Shown piece by piece: positions 43,923-53,318 of a stretch of 64,000 nucleotides of DNA. The stretch's first letter is position 1, and every line of letters starts with the position of its first letter. Made by a program: the position numbers and the translations under genes. The notes under the pieces were generated by a model, which was not told where the DNA came from, searched no databases, and saw only the letters and a list, made by a program, of their open reading frames with translations. Origin of the DNA: an uncultured Myxococcales bacterium (GTDB lineage Bacteria > Myxococcota_A > UBA9042); assembly GCA_903842345.1 (NCBI GenBank), contig CAIMLR010000007.1:434001-498000 (forward strand). The letters run 5' to 3'.

Positions 43923-46646
43923 TTATCCCAAGTGTTTTGCGGCCCTTCGGCAAGATTCCGCCATAATTTGAGCGATCTCTGGCGTTCGTCGGTCAGCCAT
44001 CAGAAGCAGGAACGTTGAACGTTTCCATCGAATGTCGATTTCAAGTTTTTCCTTTGAATCTCCGCTCATTCGGACGCGACAGATTCGAGACACGATCGAA
44101 TTCACGATTAGATCGATCGCCTTCCTCTCGCCTCGGCTGGGTCCGGCAACGCGCTTCATCTGTTCCTCGGTCGTCTCGACGAACCTCTGAGGCGGGCCTG
44201 GTTTGAACATCTTATAGAGCACTGCACTGAAAAGCACCTCGGCACGCGCAAGCGCAGCGGTCGAAGCTGTGCGGCTGGTGGGAGCTCCGGTGCCCTTCTT
44301 GATTTCTTCGGCCAACTGAGTGCTGTCCTGCACGGTCGCTGAGGTGTCGTCTGAAACAACGGAGACGTCGACAAATTCGCTGGCATTAACAGCGAGTCCC
44401 CCAAACGCCGAACAATCGATGAATCTGGTCGAATGCATAGCACAATTCCAGAATCCAACATCCTCGAATTGGCAATCAATGAATAGCGCGCCATTCAAAT
44501 TACATGAATCAAACTTAAGCTTGCGAAACTCCAGCCCCTCGAGAACGAGTTGCGAAAGGTCCAGCCCGGATAGTTCGGGTGCCGAAATCCATTCGTCCCG
44601 AAGCCAGACACCCGTCCGAGGGTCTACAGTGCGAAATGCCACCCGAGCGAGGTTCCTTCGGGTATTTGCCGGCGCAACTCGCGGATTCCAGAGCCAACCG
44701 GGCATCGCAAGAATCGAGCGCACGCTCGATTCCTGTCGAGCGAGACCGGTAACCACGTTTTCCGGCAGGTCACGAATGGCCAACAGATCCTCAAATTGCT
44801 TGGTCGGCGTTGCTCCCAAAAACTGCGGAGAGACTAGCACTTGCGTCATGATCGCGTCGCGGACGAGCGGGTGAACAAAGCTCACATTCCCACGCGAAGA
44901 GGAAAGCAGTGCATGGGACATCAGGCGTCCAATAACGGTGTCTCGAAGCGGTGTCCGAGGCGCCACATGGAGTTCTCCAGCAATTCGGATGTCCGCGGCG
45001 GGCAAATGGGGAGTATTGCGCCGGTACATGTCGATAGCTAACTCGCCCAAGAAGCCCAACTGGTTTTCCGACCCGATTCCAAGATTCTGACGGTGCTCTT
45101 CGCGTTCGCAAACACGCACGATTAATTGGTTCAGACTTGACGTGCCTTCCGAGAAATCGGCTCTAAGCGCTGATTGAACATCTGCATCATCGCCAGAGAA
45201 CGTGTCGCAGTACAGGCGCAGGAGCAATGGATTTCCGAAGAGATCTACCGTGTCCTGATCACCGAGAATCCCAGACGTGATGTTGCTCTTCAATTTGGGC
45301 AACAGATCGATTCGTTCCCTGATGTATCGTTTGATTTGATCTCGATCAAATCTCTGAATATCAACCACGACCGATTCTGTGTTGCCGAGAAGGTTATGAA
45401 TTCTTGCTGAAATCGCCTCGACATTTGTTCCGAAGACGTGCTCGGTGAACAGGGAGCGTCCGGCGAGAATCACCTTTGACATGCCCCCCACGAGGCCACG
45501 CATCGATCGAACCTGCGATTCCGCAACCTCTAAGCCGGCATCATCGGCGAGTTCGTCAAATCCGTCCACGATTAGGACAGCTTCTCCGGCCTTGAGCAGT
45601 TCGCGGAATGCTGAGTAGCTTCCAAAACGCAGCGTGTTCAGTTGCTTCAAGAGCAGGGCCTCAAAGTCCACTGTTCGCCGAACCGCTTCGAACGGGACAA
45701 AGAGCGGTAAGGGCCCGGTTTTATTTAGAGCAAATTTCTCCGCGAGTTTGAGAGCCAGATCGGTGCAGATAGTGGTCTTGCCATGCCCGGCGGGGGCCAT
45801 CAAAATCTGAAACTCTGAGCGGTCTGTGTTGCTCAGCCAGCCTTCTGCGTATTGGTAGTAAGTCTCGCCATGCAATCGTCCGTCAACTCGGATCGTTGGG
45901 TCGATGGTCGGGGTTGTTGCAGAAACGGATTGCCCCCGGTACGAACGTAGATAGCTCACAAGCGAGCGTGACAACTCATCGGACCGGTTTAGTAAGTGCA
46001 AAAACTCCACCGCCGTCGATACTGTGACCCAGTGCGGCTTTGCTTGGTTTGAGAACGCCGCCTCCAGTTTTCGAGCTGTCAAGTAGTAACAGGCCGTTGG
46101 GTGACGCGCCGACCAACTGCGCTCTGCGGCGCGCCGGAGGTCCAAGTCGACCGTTGACGAACTCGGGTTCTTCGCGGTGACGACTAGAATCGTCTGGGCC
46201 GCCAACTGCCCACGCGACGCGAGAAAGATGTCGTCGGCGATCGGCTCGATTCCGTACCCATCGCCAATCAGCGCTTCTCGAACAGAAGTGCACAGATTGC
46301 GCCACCGTTTTCGAATTGAGATATCCTCTGTCCCGTCCTCCACATCGGCTTCACCGTTCCCAACGCGTGCAGGATCTGCTTCCATCTCCTCGATCGGGGC
46401 CAACGCGTGAATGAGGTACTCCGCCCGAGGCAGTCCCGCGCGGGCGAGCCCTCGAGAAACAGCCGGTCTGACTCGCATTTCACGATCAAGATAGGTCTGC
46501 CCCTCGAACTCTTCGGCGACTATCTCGACTGACAGCGTCTCGGAACGCGCATCTAGGCTATTCACGGAGAGCCGCGAAACGGTCAGCTGAATTGCCTTGA
46601 GCTCGCGGCGAATCTCGGCCTCTGCCAGGCTTATGTCTGTAGACAT
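43923..46646 (-). CDS. NACHT NTPase with pentapeptide-like C-terminus
   Basis: The 907-residue protein has a 270-residue N-terminal domain of unknown type, a NACHT NTPase with Walker A (APAGHGKTT, about 285) and Walker B (VLIVDGFDEL, about 357), a helical middle, and pentapeptide-like repeats (about 690-760: LDLSQLVLEGLEF, then CNLNGALFIDCQFEDV and on). Bacterial NACHT proteins with varied sensors are antiphage. AAGGAGG precedes the ATG. Translation overlaps the upstream HEPN gene by 16 bp, so the two are coupled. The gene is AT-richer than the transfer genes, consistent with cargo. Confidence 0.82.
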   Translation of the reverse strand: MSTDISLAEAEIRRELKAIQLTVSRLSVNSLDARSETLSVEIVAEEFEGQTYLDREMRVRPAVSRGLARAGLPRAEYLIHALAPIEEMEADPARVGNGEADVEDGTEDISIRKRWRNLCTSVREALIGDGYGIEPIADDIFLASRGQLAAQTILVVTAKNPSSSTVDLDLRRAAERSWSARHPTACYYLTARKLEAAFSNQAKPHWVTVSTAVEFLHLLNRSDELSRSLVSYLRSYRGQSVSATTPTIDPTIRVDGRLHGETYYQYAEGWLSNTDRSEFQILMAPAGHGKTTICTDLALKLAEKFALNKTGPLPLFVPFEAVRRTVDFEALLLKQLNTLRFGSYSAFRELLKAGEAVLIVDGFDELADDAGLEVAESQVRSMRGLVGGMSKVILAGRSLFTEHVFGTNVEAISARIHNLLGNTESVVVDIQRFDRDQIKRYIRERIDLLPKLKSNITSGILGDQDTVDLFGNPLLLRLYCDTFSGDDADVQSALRADFSEGTSSLNQLIVRVCEREEHRQNLGIGSENQLGFLGELAIDMYRRNTPHLPAADIRIAGELHVAPRTPLRDTVIGRLMSHALLSSSRGNVSFVHPLVRDAIMTQVLVSPQFLGATPTKQFEDLLAIRDLPENVVTGLARQESSVRSILAMPGWLWNPRVAPANTRRNLARVAFRTVDPRTGVWLRDEWISAPELSGLDLSQLVLEGLEFRKLKFDSCNLNGALFIDCQFEDVGFWNCAMHSTRFIDCSAFGGLAVNASEFVDVSVVSDDTSATVQDSTQLAEEIKKGTGAPTSRTASTAALARAEVLFSAVLYKMFKPGPPQRFVETTEEQMKRVAGPSRGERKAIDLIVNSIVSRICRVRMSGDSKEKLEIDIRWKRSTFLLLMADRRTPEIAQIMAESCRRAAKHLG

Positions 46647-47002
46647 CTGATCGCCTCCTTGGACTGATTGATGAAGTCGGTGACCGTTCGCGCGCTTGGA
46701 GCTCGACATTCATAACGCAACAGGTGTGACCATTCGGGAACGGCTCGGAGCGTCACGTACTGTTCGTCCGTTAAGGTCGGCGCAAGCACTTTTCGAAGCG
46801 CAACCAGATCATGCGTCTTGCAGCTATCCGGGAGTGCATCGCGGCTGTTCTTTGCGATCTTCGCTTTCAGGCTACATTCCACCGCGTACCCCGCGAGGTA
46901 GAGCGCCCCGAGCCAATGACGTTTGGCGACAAGTGCTCCCGCCTCTCTGAGTCGGGTATCCGCGAGGAAGGCGAACTGCGTCGATGACTTGGCAATGGGC
47001 AT
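46631..47002 (-). CDS. HEPN-domain protein
   Basis: The 123-residue helical protein has a HEPN-like core (ADTRLREAGALVAKRHWLGA, then LYLAGYAVECSLKAKI, then a C-terminal helix with LRYECRAPSARTV). The R-x4-6-H RNase motif typical of active HEPN toxins is not obvious, so it may be a regulator or RNase with a divergent site. It overlaps the NACHT gene by 16 bp upstream, forming a pair. It may act as sensor, toxin or brake for the NACHT protein. Confidence 0.65.
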   Translation of the reverse strand: MPIAKSSTQFAFLADTRLREAGALVAKRHWLGALYLAGYAVECSLKAKIAKNSRDALPDSCKTHDLVALRKVLAPTLTDEQYVTLRAVPEWSHLLRYECRAPSARTVTDFINQSKEAIRCLQT

Positions 47003-47337
47003 GTTAGATTTTGCCGCTGGCAATGTTAAACAACGTCCATCGTGGACCGACCCGTGCTTGCTCGGGTGCACGCGCGACGTAGCGTCCGTCTCCAGAGTCC
47101 TGGTGTCAAGCGCGAGCCTATGACGCAATCATCGGGCCGTCGGTTTGGCGAATCCGGGCCCGCGAGTCGCACATCGCGATCCAGAGCCGCTGTCCGGCGC
47201 CGGTTCGCACGGCTCGAAATGCACCGACCGCCGACTGTTCGCCCTTCTCTGATTGCACGCGCAACCGTAGGGTCACCGCACGGCTGCGGCATCGGTCCAG
47301 CCGACCGACCAGTTGCCGGCTTTGGCGGTTACCGGAT
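47003..47337. other. gene-free spacer upstream of HEPN-NACHT pair
   Basis: This 335-bp stretch probably holds the promoter for the leftward HEPN-NACHT transcript. Open frames on either strand lack recognisable domains or ribosome binding sites. I see no RNA gene or repeat. Confidence 0.45.
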
Positions 47338-47841
47338 TCACGTGTTCCACGGTGCAGCGCCCCCGATTGTCGTACTTTGCCGCCGGCGCGCCAAGGTCAT
47401 CGTCGACAGGTACAGTACCGTCGGTCGGTCCGCGTCGCCCTCACCCAACGCGAGGACGGCATCAAACTTCAAGGACGACGCGAGGCGTCCCAAGTCCAGC
47501 GCGTTGACGTCGTCGACCGTCACGCGCGCAACATCGCCCCGCGCAAAAGCCTCAGCGACGGCATCTGCAAGCTTTCGCGCACGCGTGCAGGTGTGGGGCG
47601 TCCAGACGCTCTTGGCCAGATAGATCGCGCAGCGCAAGCGCAATTCTGCATCGTCAGGACGCCCCAAGTCGCAGATCGCGGCGCCGTTGATTTCGTACCC
47701 GGTCAGCCGCTTGGTATCGACGTTCGCTGCCAGTGGCGCGCGACACCCACGAAACCACTGACCGCCACCGGGCGACATGCCAATCGGCATGGCAAGCAGG
47801 TAGTCGAGTTGGGAAGGAGACCAAGAAGGAGGGTTGTTCAT
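47338..47841 (-). CDS. hypothetical protein, 167 aa
   Basis: The ATG at 47841 starts a soluble protein with NNPPSWSPSQLDYLLAMPIG near its N-terminus and a helical middle (CTRARKLADAVAEAFARG). An upstream TTG in the same frame would add five residues. No family is recognised. It lies between the HEPN-NACHT pair and the tyrosine recombinase on the same strand. Confidence 0.5.
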   Translation of the reverse strand: MNNPPSWSPSQLDYLLAMPIGMSPGGGQWFRGCRAPLAANVDTKRLTGYEINGAAICDLGRPDDAELRLRCAIYLAKSVWTPHTCTRARKLADAVAEAFARGDVARVTVDDVNALDLGRLASSLKFDAVLALGEGDADRPTVLYLSTMTLARRRQSTTIGGAAPWNT

Positions 47842-47962
47842 GGAAATGATTTTCAAAATAAGTGGTTACAGCGCAACCCCGGTCGGTGGGCGGAACTACT
47901 CTGCTCGTTGCGGGTCACAGTCCTCAGTGATTCTGCACGTATCCGATGAAGTGCGCTGATTC

Positions 47963-48925
47963 TCAACCCGGCGGGCCGGTCGCTTGGGCGCGGGACTGGC
48001 GTTCCGCCGCGAACGCCTGGCCGAGCTTTTCTGTCGCGGAAATTCGCTCGACGCCTGCCACGTGGATGTACCGCTCGGTGGTCGCCACGCTCGCGTGCCC
48101 GCAAATCTCTTGGATAACCCGGATGGGGACGCCGAGCGTGGACAGCTGCGTCGCGCTGGAATGCCTCAGCGCATGTGGGCTCACACGTCGTTCGATGCCC
48201 GCAAGCACCGCGTACCTGCTGACGAACGCCTGGATCATGCGGACCGACAAGCGCGTGCCGCGATCCGACAGCCAGAGCGCCTGCTCATTGTCTGCTCCAT
48301 GCAGCCGGTGACGATTCGCCAGGTACGCCTCAAGGCTCTCGGCGACGACGTCGTTGAACACGGCCCCAAACGTCCTGCTCCCCTTGCGCCGCACGGACCG
48401 AAACACGCGCGCCGCGAGGTCTGCTTGGCGAACGTCCAGATTCGCGACCTCGGAGACGCGCAGCGCGCAGTGAAAGAATACGTTGAGGATTGCGACATTG
48501 CGCGTGCGGTAGATCGGCGGGGAATGACGCTCTGCCGCTTCCACAAGCGCCACCATCTCGGACAAGTTCAAGGCGTCAGGTTCCGTGTACGGAACCCGTT
48601 GACGAGCTATGGGCTGCGCCGGGTTGTCCGTGCGTCGTCCGGTGTCCTGCAGAAAGGCGCAGAACGCACGCACAGCGCTCAGCCGCACATTCCAGCGTGC
48701 GCGCGCGATTCCAATGTGGCTGTCGGTGCCAGACCCCAAGAACGCCTTCAAGGTCGGCGTGTCAACGCCGATGAGCGCGGCTTCGCCACCGACGCGTACA
48801 TCGAGGTTGTGGATGATACGCACGTATTTTTCGACGGTGCGAGGCGAGCGCAGCCGGACACGTCGAAGATGCCCGGCGAACTCGGTCTGCAGGTCTTGAA
48901 GCGGTGTGTCAGAAGAAGACGTCAT
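47963..48925 (-). CDS. tyrosine recombinase (XerC/D-like)
   Basis: The 320-residue recombinase has an N-terminal SAM-like domain and the catalytic set: Arg in HCALRVSEVANL, Lys in RRKGSRTF, His-x-x-Arg in PHALRHSSATQ, His in GHASVATTERY, and the nucleophile Tyr in ERYIHV. The length and motifs are Xer-like. It sits in the middle of the island, so it may resolve dimers or mark a nested element. A GTG 18 nt upstream is an alternative start. A DnaA-box-like motif lies about 80 bp upstream. Confidence 0.9.
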   Translation of the reverse strand: MTSSSDTPLQDLQTEFAGHLRRVRLRSPRTVEKYVRIIHNLDVRVGGEAALIGVDTPTLKAFLGSGTDSHIGIARARWNVRLSAVRAFCAFLQDTGRRTDNPAQPIARQRVPYTEPDALNLSEMVALVEAAERHSPPIYRTRNVAILNVFFHCALRVSEVANLDVRQADLAARVFRSVRRKGSRTFGAVFNDVVAESLEAYLANRHRLHGADNEQALWLSDRGTRLSVRMIQAFVSRYAVLAGIERRVSPHALRHSSATQLSTLGVPIRVIQEICGHASVATTERYIHVAGVERISATEKLGQAFAAERQSRAQATGPPG

Positions 48926-49003
48926 AGAGTCTGAAGAGTACACGCGAAACGCAATGCTCTTCTACTCCATGTTGCGGGAAACATCGGATTCACGCAAGGG
49001 AAC

Positions 49004-49012
49004 TTATCCACA
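49004..49012 (+). promoter_or_regulatory. single DnaA box
   Basis: TTATCCACA occurs once between the divergent starts of the tyrosine recombinase and the Cys-rich lipoprotein. It is identical to the pair at 31356-31384. A lone box may regulate transcription or be coincidental. Confidence 0.35.
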
Positions 49013-49029
49013 ATGGCACCGAGGCCACC

Positions 49030-50907
49030 ATGTCGCTCCACCCCACACATCTGCTGTTGACCGCTGTGTTCTTCTGCTCGTCGTGCTCATCCGGTGCTGT
49101 GCCCGCCGGTACGGCATTGGCTGCGTACGGGGAGCCCTGCAGCACCGCCCTGGATTGCGCCGCGAACCTGGCGTGCGCCGGCGGCGTGTGCACAGCGCCG
49201 CTGCTCTCCGATGCGGAAGTGGGCGACTCCGCAACTGCCGAAATCTCCCAGCCGGCGGACGCGAACGACGCCACGTCCGATGCCGAAAACGACGTCGAAC
49301 AGAAACTGGACGTCTGCGTTCCGACGTGTTTGCCGAGTTCGTGCACGGATACGTGCGGCGGCGCGACGTGTACAGGACCGTGCGTCGACAACAATCCCTG
49401 CACGGTTGGTGACACCTGCAAAGGCGGCATGTGCGCTCCGGGAGCACCGAAGCCCTGTCCGACCGCCGAGCCCTGCGTGAACGCTGCGTGCAGTGTCGCA
49501 AGCGGCTCGTGCGTGCTCGTCAATAAGCCAGAGGGAACCGGCTGCGATGACGGCGACGCATGCAGCCAAGCAGATGCCTGCGCTGCAGGAGTGTGCACGG
49601 GTCAAAAGCTGGACTGCGACGACAAGAACCCGTGCACGGGCGATGTCTGCAACCCGAAGTCAGGCTGCACGCACCTGCCGGTGCCTGGACCGTGTAACGA
49701 CGGCAACCTATGCACCGTGAACGACAATTGCGCTGCCGGGATCTGCGTGCCCGGCAAGACGAAAAACTGCAACGACGCATCGGTTTGCACCAAAGACTCG
49801 TGCAAGGTGGCGACGGGTGCGTGCGCGAATGACCCTGGCCCGTTCGACGGGACGTCCTGCGACGCTGACGGATCTCTGTGCACAGTTGCCGACGCCTGTG
49901 TCTCCGGCGTTTGCACGCCGGGCGCAAAAGCCAACTGCGACGACGGCAATCCGTGCACTGCGGACCTGTGCAATGTCGCGACCGGGTGCAAGAACAGCCC
50001 CATCACGGGCACGTGCAACGCCGACGACAACGCCTGCACAATCGACCTGTGCGTATCTGGCGTCTGCACCGCCGGAACGGCCAAGGTGTGCAACGATGGC
50101 AATCCCTGCACGGCCGACTCGTGTGGCGTTTCGACTGGCCTCTGTGTGTTTGCTCCGGTTCCGGACGGCAACGGGTGCAACGCCGACGGGAGCCTCTGCA
50201 CCGACCAGGATTTCTGTAAGTCCGGGATCTGCACCCCTGGTCCGACACTGGACTGCGACGATGGAAACGTCTGCACGACCGATCAGTGCCTCGCGCCGAC
50301 CGGCTGCATCCACGACCCGAACAGCGGTCCATGCGATGCCGATGGCAGCGACTGCACCGCCAACGATTCGTGCAGCAACACGGTGTGCACCGCCGGCACG
50401 AAGCTCGACTGCGACGACAAGAACGTCTGCACCAACGACGCGTGCGACCTTGCGACCGGGTGCACGCACACCGACAATACACTCACGTGCGACGACGGCG
50501 ATGACTGCACCCAGAACGACGCGTGCGCCACGGGGAAGTGCGCCGGAGTGCCGTTCAAGTGCGACCCGTGCCTAAAGCATGGCGGCACAGCGTTGACGCT
50601 GACGGCCGACCACATCGTGGTGTGCACCGGGCAGGTGACCCTTGAAGGAGTGGACGGCATCGTGCTGTCAGGCGGCTGGAACCTGTGCTCCAAGTCCCAG
50701 ATGCTGACCTGGGCGCCTGCAAAGAGCAGCATGGACGTCGAAGGCCTCCAGGAATTTTTCTGGGCGAGCGACCCGTGCACCGTGATGTACTCGGCCAGCC
50801 ACTATGGCTACTCCGCGGTAGGCAACCTGAACGCGGGTGGCTCGTGGCAGTGCGAGAACGGATGGTACATGAGCCAATCGAGCAGGATTCTCGCTTGTCA
50901 CGATTAG
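49030..50907 (+). CDS. Cys-rich repeat lipoprotein on mobile island
   Basis: The 625-residue protein has a lipoprotein-like signal (hydrophobic residues 8-15, then CSSC at 17-20) and an Asp/Glu/Ala linker. It carries about fifteen CDDGNxCTxxxC-type units (about 110-515) and a C-terminal domain of about 100 residues with conserved Trp, Gly and Cys pairs (GWNLCSK, CENGWYM). It is a shorter relative of the two giants at 10317 and 14356 and lacks their propeller and hydrolase domains. Its presence inside the island suggests cargo. Confidence 0.75.
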   Translation: MSLHPTHLLLTAVFFCSSCSSGAVPAGTALAAYGEPCSTALDCAANLACAGGVCTAPLLSDAEVGDSATAEISQPADANDATSDAENDVEQKLDVCVPTCLPSSCTDTCGGATCTGPCVDNNPCTVGDTCKGGMCAPGAPKPCPTAEPCVNAACSVASGSCVLVNKPEGTGCDDGDACSQADACAAGVCTGQKLDCDDKNPCTGDVCNPKSGCTHLPVPGPCNDGNLCTVNDNCAAGICVPGKTKNCNDASVCTKDSCKVATGACANDPGPFDGTSCDADGSLCTVADACVSGVCTPGAKANCDDGNPCTADLCNVATGCKNSPITGTCNADDNACTIDLCVSGVCTAGTAKVCNDGNPCTADSCGVSTGLCVFAPVPDGNGCNADGSLCTDQDFCKSGICTPGPTLDCDDGNVCTTDQCLAPTGCIHDPNSGPCDADGSDCTANDSCSNTVCTAGTKLDCDDKNVCTNDACDLATGCTHTDNTLTCDDGDDCTQNDACATGKCAGVPFKCDPCLKHGGTALTLTADHIVVCTGQVTLEGVDGIVLSGGWNLCSKSQMLTWAPAKSSMDVEGLQEFFWASDPCTVMYSASHYGYSAVGNLNAGGSWQCENGWYMSQSSRILACHD

Positions 50908-51284
50908 AAAACCAAATGCACGGGTCCACCCACTGCGTCGCGTGCGCGCCGACGCCGTCGCAGCGTATTTTGACCTGGGGGTGGATCAGTTTTCGAGTAT
51001 TGTTGACACCGCCGAAGGCGCTCTGAGGTTGGTCATCCCGCGGGACGTGCGCGCGACCGAGATCGCGTTGACTTCTGAAACGTGCGACAGCAAGGGCCTC
51101 AAGTTGAAATCTGGGGCGACACCCGCGCGTCAAGTACCAAGCGCCTCTGCGACGTGTAATTGTCGCGGGTGTCAGGACGACCCTCTGCGGTTGGGGGCGT
51201 ACCGACGGCGGACGGTCGACCGATCGAGCGCCCTGCTGAGCGACAGTTTTTTGCCCTGTTTCTCGCGTCAGACCGTCGGCTTCA
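50908..51284. other. gene-free region with IS21-end remnant
   Basis: No gene is supported in this 377-bp stretch. It contains GTGGATCAGTTT (50981-50992) followed 16 nt later by an ACA terminus within TGTTGACAC, the same spacing as the ends of the IS21 element at 24093-26574. The second inner repeat is missing, so this is a solo, decayed end. Confidence 0.65.
50981..51008 (+). mobile_element. solo IS21-type terminal remnant
   Basis: Read inward from 51008, the sequence starts TGTCAACA, the same eight bases as the left end of the complete IS21 element, and carries AAACTGATCCAC at the same 16-nt offset. No transposase gene accompanies it, and no target duplication can be assigned. Confidence 0.55.
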
Positions 51285-53252
51285 TCAACGGATGACCGGA
51301 GGGCACGACGGAGCAAAGACGAAACGTGCATCATCACCAAGGTGCACCGCTCCTTCGACCATCTCGGTCCGAGGCACGCCAAAATGATCGCGCGCTCTCA
51401 CTAGTTCCATCCGCGCGCTGGGGTCGCGAAACGCAGTGACGGGCAGCGGAAGCTGCGACCAAGCTGCCGACTTCTCGACTGGAATGAAACCGATCGGCTC
51501 CGCACACGGATGGCTGGGATCGTTCAGCGGGTCGCCGCGGTAATCAAAGACTTCATCTCGGTCGACGAACACTTCCACGAGTCCGGGGGCGCTCATCCGA
51601 CGAGTGAAGAACTGGACTTCGCCCCTTGTGGCGGTACCGGGCATAGCGTCTGCGCGAACGCAGGGCGGCTCATCGGTGAGCGGGGAGAGCCGCGTCCGTT
51701 CCTCATGCGCAACATGGCTCACGTATGTCCACCGGTAAACAGCGAGGTAGTCCCTGCACATCGTCGTCTCGTTCTGAGAAATCTGCTCAAAGTTGTCAGG
51801 CCAAAGCAGTGCGTGTCCTGTCGCCGCTTCAGTACCATCGGCGAGGCCATCGCTATCGGTGTCTGGCCTACCTGGCATCGAGTGAAAGTAGCCAACTTCG
51901 ATGCCATCCAGCAGTCCGTCGCCATCGCTGTCACGGACACCGACTTTGGCGCCGAATCCGTTCTCGGCAAAATCCGGAAGTCCGTCGAAGTCCGTGTCTA
52001 CCGCAGTGTTTTTGATCGCCGCGTCCATGAGCTCATTGACGTTATCGGGCAGGGCGCCCGTCGAGCCGGCAATCACGACGCGAAAATATTCTGGCGCGGC
52101 CGGGTAAGTCGTCCAGCCGGTACCGCAGTTGAACTCGATTTCGCCGACGCGGGACGGCTGGGTAATCAGCTGGGTGCTTCGCGTCGGAGACTGCCAGAAC
52201 GACGTCATGCAACCGTATTCCAGCGCCCGAACTAGGCCTCGCAAGTTGCCGTCTTCGCGGCCGTCGATTCGTGAAGCGGCGGCAAGGCACCCGCTGTCCG
52301 GATCGAACGTTGTCTGGTAGAGCCGCTCCGTCAGGCGCAGTCCTGGCGGAGGCGGAGGGAACACCGTCGCAAACACATCCGGCCGCAACGCCGCCGACGA
52401 AAAGATCGCGCTGTTGGGGCTGTCGGGCCGTTCAACGTGAAGTCGATGAAATTCGAAAAGTAGTGCGACGATGATCGCGACAACACAGATTGTGCCAAAA
52501 CCAACGCCGTACCAAGTCTTCGCGGTCCAGCTTCGCAGGCGTCGGAATGGCCACGTGAGGACAGCCAGTAGGATGGCCCCGCCAGACGTCAGGAACGCAA
52601 CCATCCACCCGATGTGTTTGGTCGTTGTCGCGGGATCTGGGATCTTTTGCGTGAGTGGACCGGGACGCAGCTGCATCTCAGCCACGGCGCGCCCGCCAAT
52701 CTCCTCCACCTTCACGCCTGCAAGCCAGAGGCGAAACACCGTCTTGGTGAATCCCCACGTATGTCGACGTGTCCCGCCGAGGAGCGGGTTGTGCAACTCC
52801 GCTTGCTCGGTCCCCGGATCGCCATAGCGCGGCTCCGGCTGAGCGTCGAGCCAGATGCTCAGCCGCGGGATCGCCGAAACGTCACAGCCGATAGCATCCG
52901 CGAGCAGTGTTTGTCGAACCTTCATGATTTCATTGGACTCTGTGCCGGCTTCGTTCTCGAACCGTGGCGGTTGTGTGATTCTTCGCGAATCGGCCAATGC
53001 GACGGCCATGGTCGCGGGCGGATTGTCTCCAGACCGTCGCCATGCGCGAGTTACCGTGCGGACTACAAGATCCAACGTCGCCGCGTCCGGTCGCCAGTGG
53101 CGTCGACTCTCCAGCGACAGGAGCGAGAGAGCCATGGCCGTCGCTTCGTCCAGGAGCGCGTTGTCGGGCGACGCGTCAACTACTCTGCGAAATTCCTCAC
53201 GGAGCGCTTCCCGCGCCCGTTCCCGCGTCCAGTTGTCAATCGGCGGTTTCAT
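51285..53252 (-). CDS. two-TM protein with thrombospondin type-3 repeats
   Basis: The protein (about 655 residues, ATG at 53252) has an N-terminal soluble region of about 205 residues. Two hydrophobic segments follow (about 210-235 and 247-268), then a C-terminal exported domain with three calcium-binding DxDxDGxxD repeats (DTDFDGLPD, DSDGDGLLD, DTDSDGLAD, about 420-485). This fits an inner-membrane protein with a rigid Ca-binding periplasmic part. The function is unknown. A terminator lies just upstream for the preceding gene. Confidence 0.65.
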   Translation of the reverse strand: MKPPIDNWTRERAREALREEFRRVVDASPDNALLDEATAMALSLLSLESRRHWRPDAATLDLVVRTVTRAWRRSGDNPPATMAVALADSRRITQPPRFENEAGTESNEIMKVRQTLLADAIGCDVSAIPRLSIWLDAQPEPRYGDPGTEQAELHNPLLGGTRRHTWGFTKTVFRLWLAGVKVEEIGGRAVAEMQLRPGPLTQKIPDPATTTKHIGWMVAFLTSGGAILLAVLTWPFRRLRSWTAKTWYGVGFGTICVVAIIVALLFEFHRLHVERPDSPNSAIFSSAALRPDVFATVFPPPPPGLRLTERLYQTTFDPDSGCLAAASRIDGREDGNLRGLVRALEYGCMTSFWQSPTRSTQLITQPSRVGEIEFNCGTGWTTYPAAPEYFRVVIAGSTGALPDNVNELMDAAIKNTAVDTDFDGLPDFAENGFGAKVGVRDSDGDGLLDGIEVGYFHSMPGRPDTDSDGLADGTEAATGHALLWPDNFEQISQNETTMCRDYLAVYRWTYVSHVAHEERTRLSPLTDEPPCVRADAMPGTATRGEVQFFTRRMSAPGLVEVFVDRDEVFDYRGDPLNDPSHPCAEPIGFIPVEKSAAWSQLPLPVTAFRDPSARMELVRARDHFGVPRTEMVEGAVHLGDDARFVFAPSCPPVIR

Positions 53253-53277
53253 GGATGCCAAGAAGTCGTTTGATTAG

Positions 53278-53313
53278 AAAAGGCCACAGATTCCGGTGTT
53301 TGAACCTGTGGCC
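53278..53313 (-). terminator. intrinsic terminator
   Basis: On the minus strand GGCCACAG and CTGTGGCC (53306-53313 and 53282-53289) form an 8-bp stem followed by TTTT. It separates the 53319-53684 gene from the TSP3 membrane protein gene. Confidence 0.65.
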
Positions 53314-53318
53314 CGAGT

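Noticed and set aside
53277-53313. Left attachment site for the tRNA-Thr island (TTTGAACCTGTGG resembles a tRNA T-arm)
   Set aside because: Only a few bases match the tRNA 3' end, and the sequence is better explained as the stem of a minus-strand terminator.
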